From Bradyrhizobium uaiense (GTDB taxonomy: Bacteria; Pseudomonadota; Alphaproteobacteria; Rhizobiales; Xanthobacteraceae), in assembly GCF_010811875.1 (NCBI RefSeq), contig NZ_VKHP01000082.1, forward strand, positions 1 through 33,609: 33,609 bases of DNA, written 5' to 3'. This document shows, in pieces, positions 8,410-16,195 of the stretch; the stretch's first letter is position 1, and every line of letters starts with the position of its first letter. The notes beneath the pieces are model-generated. The model had not been told where the DNA came from and ran no database searches. It was given only the letters and a program-made list of their open reading frames with translations. A program made the position numbers and the translations under genes.

Positions 8410-8772
8410 ATGATGCGTAGGGCTCGCTTTCTGAAAGTCGTTTTGACGGCCACCACCGGCGTTATGATGTTTTCCGCCTCCGCGATCTCGGCTCCGCTCC
8501 AGCACGGCGCCGGTGTTGCGGCGGCGGTGCCGGCAGTGACCGAGAAGGTCTGGTGCCGTTATGGGAATTGCGATGGCGGCGCCGCGGTCGGCGGGCTGGT
8601 CGGTGGCCTCATCGGCGGCGTCATCGCGGCTGGTGCGGCCAACGCCGCCGCGCAGCAGGAAGCTGCCGCGGCCCAGCAGCACGCGACGTCGTGCGCGCAG
8701 CGCTATCGCTCATACGATCCGGCGTCGAATACGTTCCAGGCAAAGGACGGCCGGCGCTATCCCTGCCAGTAA
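8410..8772 (+). CDS. BA14K-family secreted protein
   Basis: A 120-residue small exported protein. The N-terminus is a signal peptide (MMRRARFLKVVLTATTGVMM, cleavage probably after AISA). A glycine-zipper-like hydrophobic segment follows, GGLVGGLIGGVIAAGAA. The C-terminus CAQRYRSYDPASNTFQ plus DGRRYPC is the BA14K signature, with the family's two flanking cysteines. The name comes from the Brucella 14-kDa immunoreactive protein, for which lectin-like activity has been reported; its role in rhizobia is unclear. ATG 8410 has a GCAGGAG ribosome-binding site immediately upstream. An earlier in-frame start at 8380 lacks one. The gene is monocistronic, ending in a strong terminator. Confidence 0.85.
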   Translation: MMRRARFLKVVLTATTGVMMFSASAISAPLQHGAGVAAAVPAVTEKVWCRYGNCDGGAAVGGLVGGLIGGVIAAGAANAAAQQEAAAAQQHATSCAQRYRSYDPASNTFQAKDGRRYPCQ

Positions 8773-8788
8773 GCGTTTGAGGTCCGGC

Positions 8789-8824
8789 AACGCCTGCTCC
8801 GGCCGGTGAGCCGGAGCAGGCGTT
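8789..8824 (+). terminator. Strong hairpin terminator after the BA14K gene
   Basis: A perfect 15-bp stem (8789-8803 with 8810-8824) closes a 6-nt CGGTGA loop, 17 nt after the BA14K stop. The stem begins AACGCCTGC and ends GCAGGCGTT. Only a weak T-tract follows (TTCG), as is usual in this G+C-rich group. Confidence 0.8.
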
Positions 8825-8892
8825 CGACCGCCCCGGGAGCCGCAACGGGACCTCTGCCGGCGAATTGAGCAGGATATTCGGCTGAATCGGCT

Positions 8893-8950
8893 CCCGCCCT
8901 GCGTCTGGATGCGCGGATCGAGCGTGCTTTATCGGAAATCGCAGGGCGGG
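8893..8950. promoter_or_regulatory. Long-loop inverted repeat upstream of serA
   Basis: CCCGCCCTGCG (8893-8903) and CGCAGGGCGGG (8940-8950) are perfect 11-bp inverted arms around a 36-nt spacer, about 110 nt before the preferred serA start. It could be a leader RNA structure controlling serA or a leftover repeat. No known riboswitch class is recognised. Confidence 0.35.
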
Positions 8951-9059
8951 CCGCCGACTGCGGCTTCTGACGCGATTGTTTTCTATGTTATCACCTGATC
9001 CATCGAAACTGCGCTCGTGGCAGGACCTGCCCGAACCCTGGCGAATCTGGATCTCGATG

Positions 9060-10310
9060 ATGTTATCGCTTCCCAAGACCAAAATACGTGTGCTGCTGCT
9101 GGAGGGCGTGAATGATTCCGCGGTCCGGATGTTCGAGGCGAACGGCTATACCGAGCTGCAGCGCCTGCCCAAGGCGCTGGGACCCAAAGAGCTCAGGCAG
9201 GCGCTGTCGGGCATCCATATGCTGGGAATTCGGTCGCGGACCCAGTTGACCGCGGAAATCCTCGAGGCCGCCGACCGATTGCTCGTTGTCGGCTGCTTTT
9301 CGGTCGGCACCAATCAGGTGGATCTCGACGCCGCGCGAAAGCTCGGAATCCCCGTATTCAACGCGCCATACTCCAACACCCGCAGCGTGGCGGAGCTGAC
9401 CATCGCCGAGATCGTCATGCTGTTTCGCCGGATCTTTCCGCGTTCGGTCTCCGCACATGCCGGCGGCTGGGACAAGTCCGCCGAAGGCAGCCGCGAGGTG
9501 CGCGGCAAGACGCTGGGCATCGTCGGCTACGGCAACATCGGCTCGCAGCTGTCGAACCTCGCCGAAGCCATGGGCATGCGGGTGATCTATTTCGATCAGA
9601 CCGACAAGCTCCGCCATGGCAATACCGAGCCCGCCGACTCGCTTGACGCGTTGCTCGCCGCGAGCGATGTCGTATCGCTGCACGTGCCGGAGACGCCCAC
9701 CACCGCCAAAATGATCGGCGCAGCCCAGCTCCAGCTGATGAAGCCTGAGGCCTATCTGATTAACAACTCACGCGGCACCGTGGTCGATCTCGATGCGCTG
9801 GCGAGCGCCTTGCGCGAGGGCAGGCTGGCGGGGGCCGCGGTCGACGTGTTTCCGGTCGAGCCGGTGTCGAACGAGGCGCGCTTTGTCTCGCCGCTGCAGG
9901 GCCTCCCCAACGTCATCCTCACGCCGCATGTCGGCGGTTCGACGGAAGAAGCGCAGGACCGCATCGGCGGCGAAGTTGCACGCAAGCTGATCGATTATTC
10001 CGATGTCGGGTCGACCTTCGGCGCGGTCAACTTTCCGCAGGTGCAATTGCCGGCGCGACCGACCGGCACCCGCTTCATCCATGTTCACCGCAATGTTCCG
10101 GGCGTCATGCGTCAGGTCAACGACGCGGTGTCCCGGCACGGGATCAACATCCTCGCGCAATATCTGCAGACCGATCCGGAAGTCGGCTATGTCGTGCTCG
10201 AGACCGACGTTGTCGGCGGCGAGGGCGAGGGGCTCCTGGCCGACCTGAAAGACATTGACGGCACCATCCGCGCGCGGGTGCTGTATGACCAGAACCGGCC
10301 GCAGGGGTGA
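9060..10310 (+). CDS. serA: D-3-phosphoglycerate dehydrogenase (E. coli-type, with ACT domain)
   Basis: Oxidises 3-phosphoglycerate to 3-phosphohydroxypyruvate with NAD, the first step of serine synthesis, in the cytoplasm. The 416-residue protein follows E. coli SerA closely along its length: LLLEGVNDSAV, IRSRTQLT, VGCFSVGTNQVDLDAA, FNAPYSNTRSVAEL. The Rossmann motif is GYGNIG (156-161), the catalytic His is H290 in TPHVGGS, and a C-terminal ACT domain (about 340-416, with HVHRNVPGVMRQVND) is the likely serine-binding site. ATG 9057 or 9060 fits the family N-terminus. The frame is open further up (ATG 8985), but no start has a good ribosome-binding site. Many Bradyrhizobium strains also have a longer (~530-residue) SerA, so this may be a second copy with a different role; related enzymes can also act on other 2-hydroxyacids. 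Confidence 0.88.
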   Translation: MLSLPKTKIRVLLLEGVNDSAVRMFEANGYTELQRLPKALGPKELRQALSGIHMLGIRSRTQLTAEILEAADRLLVVGCFSVGTNQVDLDAARKLGIPVFNAPYSNTRSVAELTIAEIVMLFRRIFPRSVSAHAGGWDKSAEGSREVRGKTLGIVGYGNIGSQLSNLAEAMGMRVIYFDQTDKLRHGNTEPADSLDALLAASDVVSLHVPETPTTAKMIGAAQLQLMKPEAYLINNSRGTVVDLDALASALREGRLAGAAVDVFPVEPVSNEARFVSPLQGLPNVILTPHVGGSTEEAQDRIGGEVARKLIDYSDVGSTFGAVNFPQVQLPARPTGTRFIHVHRNVPGVMRQVNDAVSRHGINILAQYLQTDPEVGYVVLETDVVGGEGEGLLADLKDIDGTIRARVLYDQNRPQG

Positions 10311-10319
10311 TCGACCGCG

Positions 10320-10400
10320 TCAGTCCGCCGAGAAGCCGAACGGGACGCTCGAGGTTCTGAAATCGTCGGGGAGAATCTCGCGCCCGATCGGCGGCGCCGA
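10320..10400. repeat. Distal copy of an 81-bp direct repeat (duplicate of the 3' end of the regulator gene)
   Basis: Identical at 80 of 81 positions to 11004-11084, which is the end of the ScfR/RamB-like regulator gene. It begins exactly at the stop codon (TCA on this strand) and covers the last 26 codons. The single difference (10368 versus 11052) is at a synonymous third position. It lies 9 nt after serA and is detached from any gene body. Confidence 0.95.
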
Positions 10401-10501
10401 CCTTACCGAGGCAGCACCTATTGGACCCAGTTATGCGACACGATCCTTAAGTGTTACCGACACCCGAATGTGGGTGAGTGACGGAGTGAAGAGAGATTAT
10501 C

Positions 10502-10912
10502 ATGCGGGTCGCCCCGATTGCACTTGTCCTTATCGGCCTGATCTTTGTGCCCTTTCGTTCAATACTGGCAGAATCGTCAAGTTTGGATGCCAAAATTCGC
10601 TTGGAGTTTTCTGTCGCGGCGACACAGTTCGAAGAGCTGCGCAACACCCTAATCCAGTTTGCACAAAGTGAAGGGTTTGAGGTCGATGATATTGGAGCCC
10701 AGATGCCTTCCAAAGGTGGTCGGCGCGTGTTCTGGTTGAACCTTCACAAACGAACGATGGAAGTTGAGATTCTAAACATCCGGAAGGCGGATTCCATGTT
10801 CATCTGGATCTATGAACTCGAACCGAATGTGGAGTTCAAGGCAGAGGTCTCAAAGCTTCAGGAAGTTCTGCGAGTGAAATGGCCCGACCTCGCTCCGTAC
10901 AGAGGCCTCTAA
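10502..10912 (+). CDS. Hypothetical small secreted protein within a repeat-flanked segment
   Basis: A 136-residue protein not recognised as any family. The first ~23 residues look like a signal peptide (MRVAPIALVLIGLIFVPFRS, then ILA as a plausible cleavage site). The mature part is mixed alpha/beta, beginning SSLDAKIRLEFSVAATQFEE, with WPDLAPYRGL at the end. No cysteines, metal motifs or membrane spans are seen beyond the leader. ATG 10502 has a purine-rich GAAGAGAG upstream. Base composition is visibly less G+C-rich than the neighbours, and the gene sits between two copies of an 81-bp repeat, which suggests that it was acquired. It is probably a real gene but of unknown function. Confidence 0.6.
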   Translation: MRVAPIALVLIGLIFVPFRSILAESSSLDAKIRLEFSVAATQFEELRNTLIQFAQSEGFEVDDIGAQMPSKGGRRVFWLNLHKRTMEVEILNIRKADSMFIWIYELEPNVEFKAEVSKLQEVLRVKWPDLAPYRGL

Positions 10913-11003
10913 GGTCAGCCTCGCAGATGATCCAAACCCGACCGTGGGGAGCTGGCGTCCGCGGCGTTCCGCGGCACCAATCTGCTTCGCCTGCCGCATG
11001 TCC

Positions 11004-11084
11004 TCAGTCCGCCGAGAAGCCGAACGGGACGCTCGAGGTTCTGAAATCGTCAGGGAGAATCTCGCGCCCGATCGGCGGCGCCGA
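11004..11084. repeat. Proximal copy of the 81-bp direct repeat (native-position 3' end of the regulator gene)
   Basis: This is the coding 3' end of the regulator gene. It repeats at 10320-10400 in the same orientation, 684 bp away, with one silent mismatch. The match stops abruptly at both ends: 10319/11003 and 10401/11085 differ. Confidence 0.95.
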
Positions 11085-12440
11085 GCGCGCTGCGCATCGC
11101 GGGCGATGACAGACCCGGCAGGCGACGCCGACCGGCGTCGGCTCATCCGCGTTCGGCCCCTGTCCGTCGCGCGTGTAGATCAACTGGCCCGCATGCTCGG
11201 CTGCGCAGCCGATCGCGATCGCCCGTTCCACGCGGATGGCGCCGAACGCGCCACCGCCGGCGGTCACGGTGCGGGCGATCGAAAAGAACCGCTGACCGTC
11301 GGGCAATTCCAGCCATTGCGTGACGATCTGGCGCGGCGTCTTGAAGATGTCGTGGACCGACCACAGCGGACAGGCCCCGCCGTGCTTCGCAAACGGGAAG
11401 CCGGCGCCATCGAGCAGCTTGGAAATGTTGCCGGCGGGATCGACGCGGATCAGGAAGAACGGGATCTTTTCGAGACCCGGCCGCTGCAAGGTCGTGACGC
11501 GGTGCGCGGTCTGCTCGAAGCTGGTGCCGAATTGGCGCGCCAGCGCCTCCAGGTCGTAGCGGCGCGTCTCGACCGCTTTCGCAAACACCGAATACGGCAT
11601 GATGAGTGCGGCCGCGGCATAGGCGGCAAGCGCGCGGCGGGCCAGCAACTCGGCGCTCTTGCTGGTGAACTTGCCGTCTTCCACCGCCGCGCCGATCTCG
11701 TCTTCCAGCTCCAGATAAGCGAGTTGCTTGGCGAGCTGGAAATTGAGGCCTGCGGTATCGAGCGAGTCCTCGAGCAGCAATTGTCGGCGATGCAGGTCCA
11801 GTCGCCTGACCGAACCGAGCATGACGTTGGGTGGCAGATAGCGGACCTGAAGCTTATGGCGATCGCGAAGCCGCTCGATGAATCCGGCTGGTCCGGCCGG
11901 CTCATGGACGAGCCGCTCGGCGGCATCGTCGAGATTGGCGAAATTGTTGCGGCGCGCGGCGAGAAAGCGCCGGACTTCCGCAACGGGGTCGTTGGCGTCG
12001 AAGTTCTCGCCCGGCAATAGCGCTGCGCCCGCCAGGTCCGGCGCCCGTCGCTCCGCGAGCGCCAGCTGCTCTTCGCGATAGGCGGTATAGAGGCGCAGGA
12101 ACGCCTCGGTCATTCCGGGATAGCTGACCGCGAGGTCGCTGACTTCGAGGGTGGGGATGTCGATGTCGGCAAACATCGGCTCCTTCAGGACGGACTGCAT
12201 GCGCGCGGTGTGGTCGGCGCCGCCATCGCCGGCGAGATCGGCCAGATCGATCTTGTAGGTGCGGGCAAGGCGAAGCAGCATGTCTGCCGTCACCGGGCGC
12301 TGATTGCGTTCCAGCAGAGCGACATAGGGGGCCGAGATTTCGAGATCGGCCGCCATATCGGCCTGGGTCAGCCCGAGATCGCGCCGCAGCCGGCGGAGTC
12401 GGGGGCCCATGAAAACCGAGCGAGCGCTTGAGGTTGCCAT
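11004..12440 (-). CDS. XRE-type regulator of the ScfR/RamB family (HTH, ImmA/IrrE-like and DUF2083 regions)
   Basis: A 478-residue transcription factor. An XRE helix-turn-helix occupies about residues 11-70 (LRRLRRDLGLTQADMAADLEI then YVALLERNQRPVTADMLLRL). The middle part matches the IrrE-like region, and the C-terminal DUF2083 part contains CPLWSVHDIF and QRFFSIARTV. Near the end is the family's cysteine cluster (CRVCHRPRC). Members such as RamB of Corynebacterium and PccR of Rhodobacter control acetate, propionate or glyoxylate-cycle genes. Here the gene is divergent from aceA with about 145 nt between, which supports the same job. ATG 12440 is used; M11 is a possible alternative. The last 26 codons are the duplicated 81-bp repeat, so its 3' end may have been replaced during an insertion event. 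Confidence 0.9.
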   Translation of the reverse strand: MATSSARSVFMGPRLRRLRRDLGLTQADMAADLEISAPYVALLERNQRPVTADMLLRLARTYKIDLADLAGDGGADHTARMQSVLKEPMFADIDIPTLEVSDLAVSYPGMTEAFLRLYTAYREEQLALAERRAPDLAGAALLPGENFDANDPVAEVRRFLAARRNNFANLDDAAERLVHEPAGPAGFIERLRDRHKLQVRYLPPNVMLGSVRRLDLHRRQLLLEDSLDTAGLNFQLAKQLAYLELEDEIGAAVEDGKFTSKSAELLARRALAAYAAAALIMPYSVFAKAVETRRYDLEALARQFGTSFEQTAHRVTTLQRPGLEKIPFFLIRVDPAGNISKLLDGAGFPFAKHGGACPLWSVHDIFKTPRQIVTQWLELPDGQRFFSIARTVTAGGGAFGAIRVERAIAIGCAAEHAGQLIYTRDGQGPNADEPTPVGVACRVCHRPRCAARSAPPIGREILPDDFRTSSVPFGFSAD

Positions 12441-12457
12441 CGCTAAATCCGTCTTGA

Positions 12458-12472
12458 TGTAAGATTCTTACA
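12458..12472. promoter_or_regulatory. Palindromic operator candidate 1 in the regulator-aceA divergent region
   Basis: TGTAAGATTCTTACA is a perfect 7-bp dyad around one central T. It lies 18 nt before the regulator start and about 115 nt before aceA, well placed for autoregulation. It differs from the TTTGCAAA-type boxes described for RamB/PccR, so assigning it to this regulator is a guess from position. Confidence 0.5.
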
Positions 12473-12487
12473 ACAATACATCAGTTT

Positions 12488-12505
12488 CTTGTAAGTTATG
12501 ACAAG
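12488..12505. promoter_or_regulatory. Dyad operator candidate 2 in the regulator-aceA divergent region
   Basis: CTTGT (12488-12492) and ACAAG (12501-12505) form a dyad with an 8-nt spacer. It includes another TGTAAG half-site (12490-12495), 32 bp from the first TGTAAG of the upstream palindrome, about three helical turns. Together the two sites look like a cooperative operator pair. Confidence 0.45.
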
Positions 12506-12586
12506 TTTTCTGCGCCAGGTCTAGCTCCCCACGCCGCCGCGGGTCACAAACGGTGCAGTTATTTCGTCACCGAAGGGATCACGGAC

Positions 12587-14224
12587 ATGAACTTCCAACC
12601 GCGCGGGATCAGCGACCGGGCCATCCAGGGACCGGCTTCCTATCAGAGCGAGATTGAGGCGGCCGAAGCGCTCCTCAAGACCAAGGACACCTGGAACGGC
12701 GTCACCGCGGAAGCCGTTGCGCGCATGCGCCTGCAGAACCGCTTCAAGACCGGTCTGGATGTCGCCCGCTACACGGCTGCGCTGATGCGCGCCGACATGG
12801 CCGCCTATGATGCCGACAGCACCAAGTACACCCAGTCGCTCGGCTGCTGGCACGGCTTCATCGCCCAGCAGAAGCTGATCTCGGTCAAGAAGCACTTCGG
12901 CAACCCCGACCGCCGTTACCTGTATCTGTCCGGCTGGATGATCGCGGCGCTGCGCTCCGAGTTCGGCCCGTTGCCGGATCAGTCGATGCACGAGAAGACC
13001 TCGGTGCCGGCCCTGATCGAAGAGCTCTACACCTTCCTGCGTCAGGCGGATTCCCGCGAGCTCAACGACATCTTCCGCGCGCTCGATGCGGCCCGCAAGG
13101 AAGGCGACAAGGCCAAGGAAAAGGCGCTGATCGAGAAGATCGACAACTTCCAGACCCACGTCGTGCCCGTCATCGCCGACATCGACGCCGGCTTCGGCAA
13201 CGCGGAAGCGACCTACCTGCTCGCCAAGAAGATGATCGAGGCGGGCGCCTGCGCCCTGCAGATCGAGAACCAGGTCTCCGACGAGAAGCAGTGCGGCCAC
13301 CAGGACGGCAAGGTGACCGTGCCGCACGAGGTCTTCATCGCGAAGATCCGTGCCTGCCGCCATGCGTTCCTCGAGCTCGGCGTCGAAGACGGCATCATCG
13401 TGACCCGTACCGACTCGCTCGGCGCCGGCCTGACGCAGCAGATCGCCGTGAGCCACAAGCCCGGCGACCTCGGCGACCAGTACAACAGCTTCCTCGATTG
13501 CGAGGAAATCACGGCTGCCAACGCGCGGAACGGCGACGTCATCATCAACCAGAACGGCAAGATGATGCGCCCGAAGCGTCTGCCCAGCAACCTCTACCAG
13601 TTCCGTCCCGGCACTGGTGCGGATCGCTGCGTGCTCGACTGCATCACCTCGCTGCAGAACGGTGCTGACCTGTTGTGGATCGAGACCGAGAAGCCGCATA
13701 TCGAGCAGATCGCTTCGATGGTCGATCGCATCCGCAAGGTCATTCCGAACGCGAAGCTTGCCTACAACAACTCGCCTTCCTTCAACTGGACCCTCAACTT
13801 CCGTTGGCAGGTCTATGACGCGATGAAGGAAGCCGGCAAGGATGTCAGCAAGTACAACCGCGCCGAACTGATGAAGGTGGAATACGACGCTACGCCGCTG
13901 GCGATCGAGGCCGACGAGCGTATCCGTACCTTCCAGGCGGATTCGGCGAAGCGCGCCGGTATCTTCCACCACCTGATCACGCTGCCGACCTATCACACGG
14001 CTGCGCTGTCGACCGACAATCTCGCGAAGGAGTATTTCGGCGAGCAGGGCATGCTCGGTTACGTCAAGAACGTGCAGCGCGCGGAAATCCGTCAGGGCAT
14101 CGCATGTGCGAAGCATCAGAACATGGCGGGCTCCGACATCGGCGACGACCACAAGGAGTACTTCGCCGGTGAAGCCGCCCTTAAGGCGGGCGGTGCCCAC
14201 AACACGATGAACCAGTTCGGCTAA
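12587..14224 (+). CDS. aceA: Isocitrate lyase (long form)
   Basis: Cleaves isocitrate to succinate and glyoxylate, the entry to the glyoxylate shunt needed for growth on acetate or fatty acids. The 545-residue protein belongs to the longer isocitrate lyase group also found in Pseudomonas aeruginosa, where the active-site signature is K-Q-C-G-H rather than KKCGH. Here it is K234-Q-C236-G-H238, followed by QDGKVTVPHE. Other core motifs include ADIDAGFGNAEATYLLAKKM, which binds Mg and glyoxylate, and VTRTDSLGAGLTQQIA. ATG 12587 has an AAGGGA ribosome-binding site. It is divergent from the ScfR/RamB-like regulator, and dyad sites lie between them. It is probably induced by C2 or fatty-acid substrates, which fits the acyl-CoA catabolic locus further along. 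Confidence 0.96.
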   Translation: MNFQPRGISDRAIQGPASYQSEIEAAEALLKTKDTWNGVTAEAVARMRLQNRFKTGLDVARYTAALMRADMAAYDADSTKYTQSLGCWHGFIAQQKLISVKKHFGNPDRRYLYLSGWMIAALRSEFGPLPDQSMHEKTSVPALIEELYTFLRQADSRELNDIFRALDAARKEGDKAKEKALIEKIDNFQTHVVPVIADIDAGFGNAEATYLLAKKMIEAGACALQIENQVSDEKQCGHQDGKVTVPHEVFIAKIRACRHAFLELGVEDGIIVTRTDSLGAGLTQQIAVSHKPGDLGDQYNSFLDCEEITAANARNGDVIINQNGKMMRPKRLPSNLYQFRPGTGADRCVLDCITSLQNGADLLWIETEKPHIEQIASMVDRIRKVIPNAKLAYNNSPSFNWTLNFRWQVYDAMKEAGKDVSKYNRAELMKVEYDATPLAIEADERIRTFQADSAKRAGIFHHLITLPTYHTAALSTDNLAKEYFGEQGMLGYVKNVQRAEIRQGIACAKHQNMAGSDIGDDHKEYFAGEAALKAGGAHNTMNQFG

Positions 14225-14273
14225 TCGAACGGATCATTCCGACTATCGGCTGGACAGGCTGGCTTGCGAGCAG

Positions 14274-14302
14274 CCGCCCGTCCGCCGGCGTGACGGGGGC
14301 GG
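14274..14302 (+). terminator. Possible aceA terminator
   Basis: CCGCCCGTC (14274-14282) can pair with GAC...GGGCGG (14292-14302, with two extra G), followed by TTTCG. It lies about 50 nt after the aceA stop. The imperfect stem makes this a moderate call. Confidence 0.45.
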
Positions 14303-14445
14303 TTTCGACCACGGTGACGCGGTCGAGATCGCCCCCGCAGCGTTTACAAGGCCGCTTTCTCTCGTCTTCCGCTCATTCGTGGAGGCTCCCGCATTCGACG
14401 CGAGCGTGGTATTGCGGCGCTGCGATCTCGAGGGCGTGCCACGCG

Positions 14446-14973
14446 ATGACCGTCGGAGACTACATATCCGCCGTCACCAGCTCTGCCGTGATGGAGCTGC
14501 TGAAGCCGTTCGATCCCCGCGTCGTCGGAACACTGCCGCTCGGCCTTGCCGTGCCCGGCAGCGACATCGATATCGTCTGCCATGCGCCCGATCCGGATCT
14601 CTTCGCGGACGCGGTCTGGACCCATTATCAATCGGCTGATGATTTCATTCTCTACCGCTGGGTCTCGGGAACGCGGCCGGCGATTGCTCGCTTTGTCTTG
14701 GATGGCTGGCCGTTCGAACTGTTCGGCGACCAGGATCCGGTGGAGCAGCAGCGCGGTTGGATCCATTTCGAGGTCGAACGACGGCTCGGTCTTGAGGCCG
14801 CCTGCCCTCAATCTGCTGACGGCTCGCCGTAGCCCCCCGTCATCAAACGCAAGCAGCCGGCGTTCGCCGCGGCGCTCGGCATATCCGGCGATCCCTACCG
14901 CGGATTGCTCGAACTTGGAGCCGAAACCGACGCCGAGTTGCGCAGTCGGCTCGCGGCCTGCGACCTCCGCTGA
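14446..14973 (+). pseudogene. DUF4269 (nucleotidyltransferase-like) gene with an internal stop or frame break
   Basis: The N-terminal part is clear DUF4269: FDPRVVGTLPLGLAVPGSDIDIVC, a nucleotidyltransferase-like core with the acidic D-x-D, then RFVLDGWPFELFGDQDPVEQQ and HFEVERRLG. The frame then runs into TAG at 14830-14832. After it, the same frame continues with the family's C-terminal motif (QPAFAAALGISGDPYRGLL) to TGA at 14971. The residues just before the stop do not look like the family, while another frame there reads LRPPALNLLTA, so two compensating indels are as likely as a point stop. ATG 14446 is a plausible start; GTG 14290 extends the frame but without similarity. It may be inactive, or may yield a truncated ~129-residue protein. 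Function is unknown. Confidence 0.7.
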
Positions 14974-14983
14974 TCGTTGAGGT

Positions 14984-16195
14984 TCACTCGCCCGGAACCA
15001 GGCTTGCGACCGACGGCGGCGCGAGGCGGCGGTGTCTGCGGCGGGACAGATAGAGCAGGATGCCGGTCACCACGAATAGCGGCATCATGGCGGCGGCCAG
15101 CATGAAGACGAGCTTGCCGGGCCATCCCAGGATAGCGCCGCGGTGGATGTCGAGCACGCCCGCAAGGACGCGCTCGCCGAACCTCTTGTCCGCGTAGCGA
15201 TCCGACGAGATGACGCGCCCGGTGACGGCATCGATGCGGAATTCGTCACGCACGCTCTCGAGCGAGGAATCCCGCGCCCAAGACCGCACGCGCACCGCTG
15301 TGCCTGCGCCGGCCGGAAGGGTCAGCAGAGCCCTGCCGTAATCGTTGTTCTCCTGCTGCAGGAACGCCGACCAGACGTGATCGAACACGAGCGGCGTTGC
15401 CTCCGCCTTCGCGTCCGCCCTGGCTTCACCCTTGCTCTCGGCAATCGTCGTGCCGCGGGGTGGCTTCGGCTGCGCTGCGGCGGTGGCCTGAGGGCGCGTC
15501 AGCAGCCAGTTGGCGCCGGCCTTGTACCATTCGAACGAGTACCACAGGCCGGTCAGCGTCATCACCAGATAGACCGGCAGCACCCAGGTGCCGATGACTG
15601 CGTGCAGCGAGCCGTGCAGGCCGCGGCCGCGCAGTCCCAGATTGGGCTTCAGCCACATCTTGACGCTGCGCGCGCGATGCGGCCAGCGCAGCACGAGGCC
15701 TGATATCAGCATCACGATCAGGCAGATCGCGGCTGACCCCGTGATCTTGCGGCCAACGCCATTGCCGTCGCCCGGCAGCAGCAGCCAGCGATGCAGCTTG
15801 CGGACGGTGGCGAAGAAGTCCTCGCCGCGCGGCGTGCCGAGCAAATGTCCGTTGTACGGATCGACATAGACCGACGACGGCCGCGTGCCGCCGTCGCTGC
15901 GGGCAAAGCGGATGTGCGCAGCGGCCGATGGATCGCTGGACATGGTGACGGCCGAGACCTTGCCGAAATCGCCCGCCGCCTGAAGCCGCGCGACCAGTTC
16001 GTCCGGCGTGAGTCGCCGGGGCGCGCTGGCCTCGACGCGCATCATCTGGCTGTTCAGGCTGGCCTCGATCTCATCCTCAAAGGCCATCGTTGCGCCTGTC
16101 AGGCCGACCACTGCCCAGAGCAGCGCCAGCACCAGCCCAACGACGGAATGAACCTGCAGCAGGGCGGCCTTGATCGGACGTCGGACATCACTCAT
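14984..16195 (-). CDS. PepSY-associated membrane protein (PiuB-like, iron utilisation)
   Basis: A 403-residue inner-membrane protein of the PepSY-TM family. It has about four membrane spans: HSVVGLVLALLWAVVGLTGA near residues 16-35, one around SAAICLIVMLISGLVLRW, one around HAVIGTWVLPVYLVMTLTG, and a last one around VFMLAAAMMPLFVVTGILLYL before a basic RRRHRR tail. Periplasmic PepSY-like segments lie between the first two and the last two. Family members are often next to siderophore receptors, and some act as periplasmic reductases of ferric siderophores. The start overlaps the stop of the Fe-binding-protein gene by 8 nt, so the genes are co-transcribed. A role in releasing iron from an imported siderophore is inferred from context. 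Confidence 0.88.
   Translation of the reverse strand: MSDVRRPIKAALLQVHSVVGLVLALLWAVVGLTGATMAFEDEIEASLNSQMMRVEASAPRRLTPDELVARLQAAGDFGKVSAVTMSSDPSAAAHIRFARSDGGTRPSSVYVDPYNGHLLGTPRGEDFFATVRKLHRWLLLPGDGNGVGRKITGSAAICLIVMLISGLVLRWPHRARSVKMWLKPNLGLRGRGLHGSLHAVIGTWVLPVYLVMTLTGLWYSFEWYKAGANWLLTRPQATAAAQPKPPRGTTIAESKGEARADAKAEATPLVFDHVWSAFLQQENNDYGRALLTLPAGAGTAVRVRSWARDSSLESVRDEFRIDAVTGRVISSDRYADKRFGERVLAGVLDIHRGAILGWPGKLVFMLAAAMMPLFVVTGILLYLSRRRHRRLAPPSVASLVPGE

Noticed and set aside
10401..11003. Considered a MITE or IS remnant because of flanking repeats
   Set aside because: No terminal inverted repeats are found at the ends of the segment, and no transposase fragment. The repeats are direct and 81 bp long, too long for an ordinary target-site duplication.
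10944..12020. 358-residue plus-strand open frame opposite the regulator
   Set aside because: It spans one copy of the repeat and mirrors the regulator gene. There is no start signal or domain.
12521..14200. 559-residue minus-strand open frame opposite isocitrate lyase
   Set aside because: The plus frame is a full isocitrate lyase with all active-site motifs. The reverse frame has no recognisable domain or ribosome-binding site.
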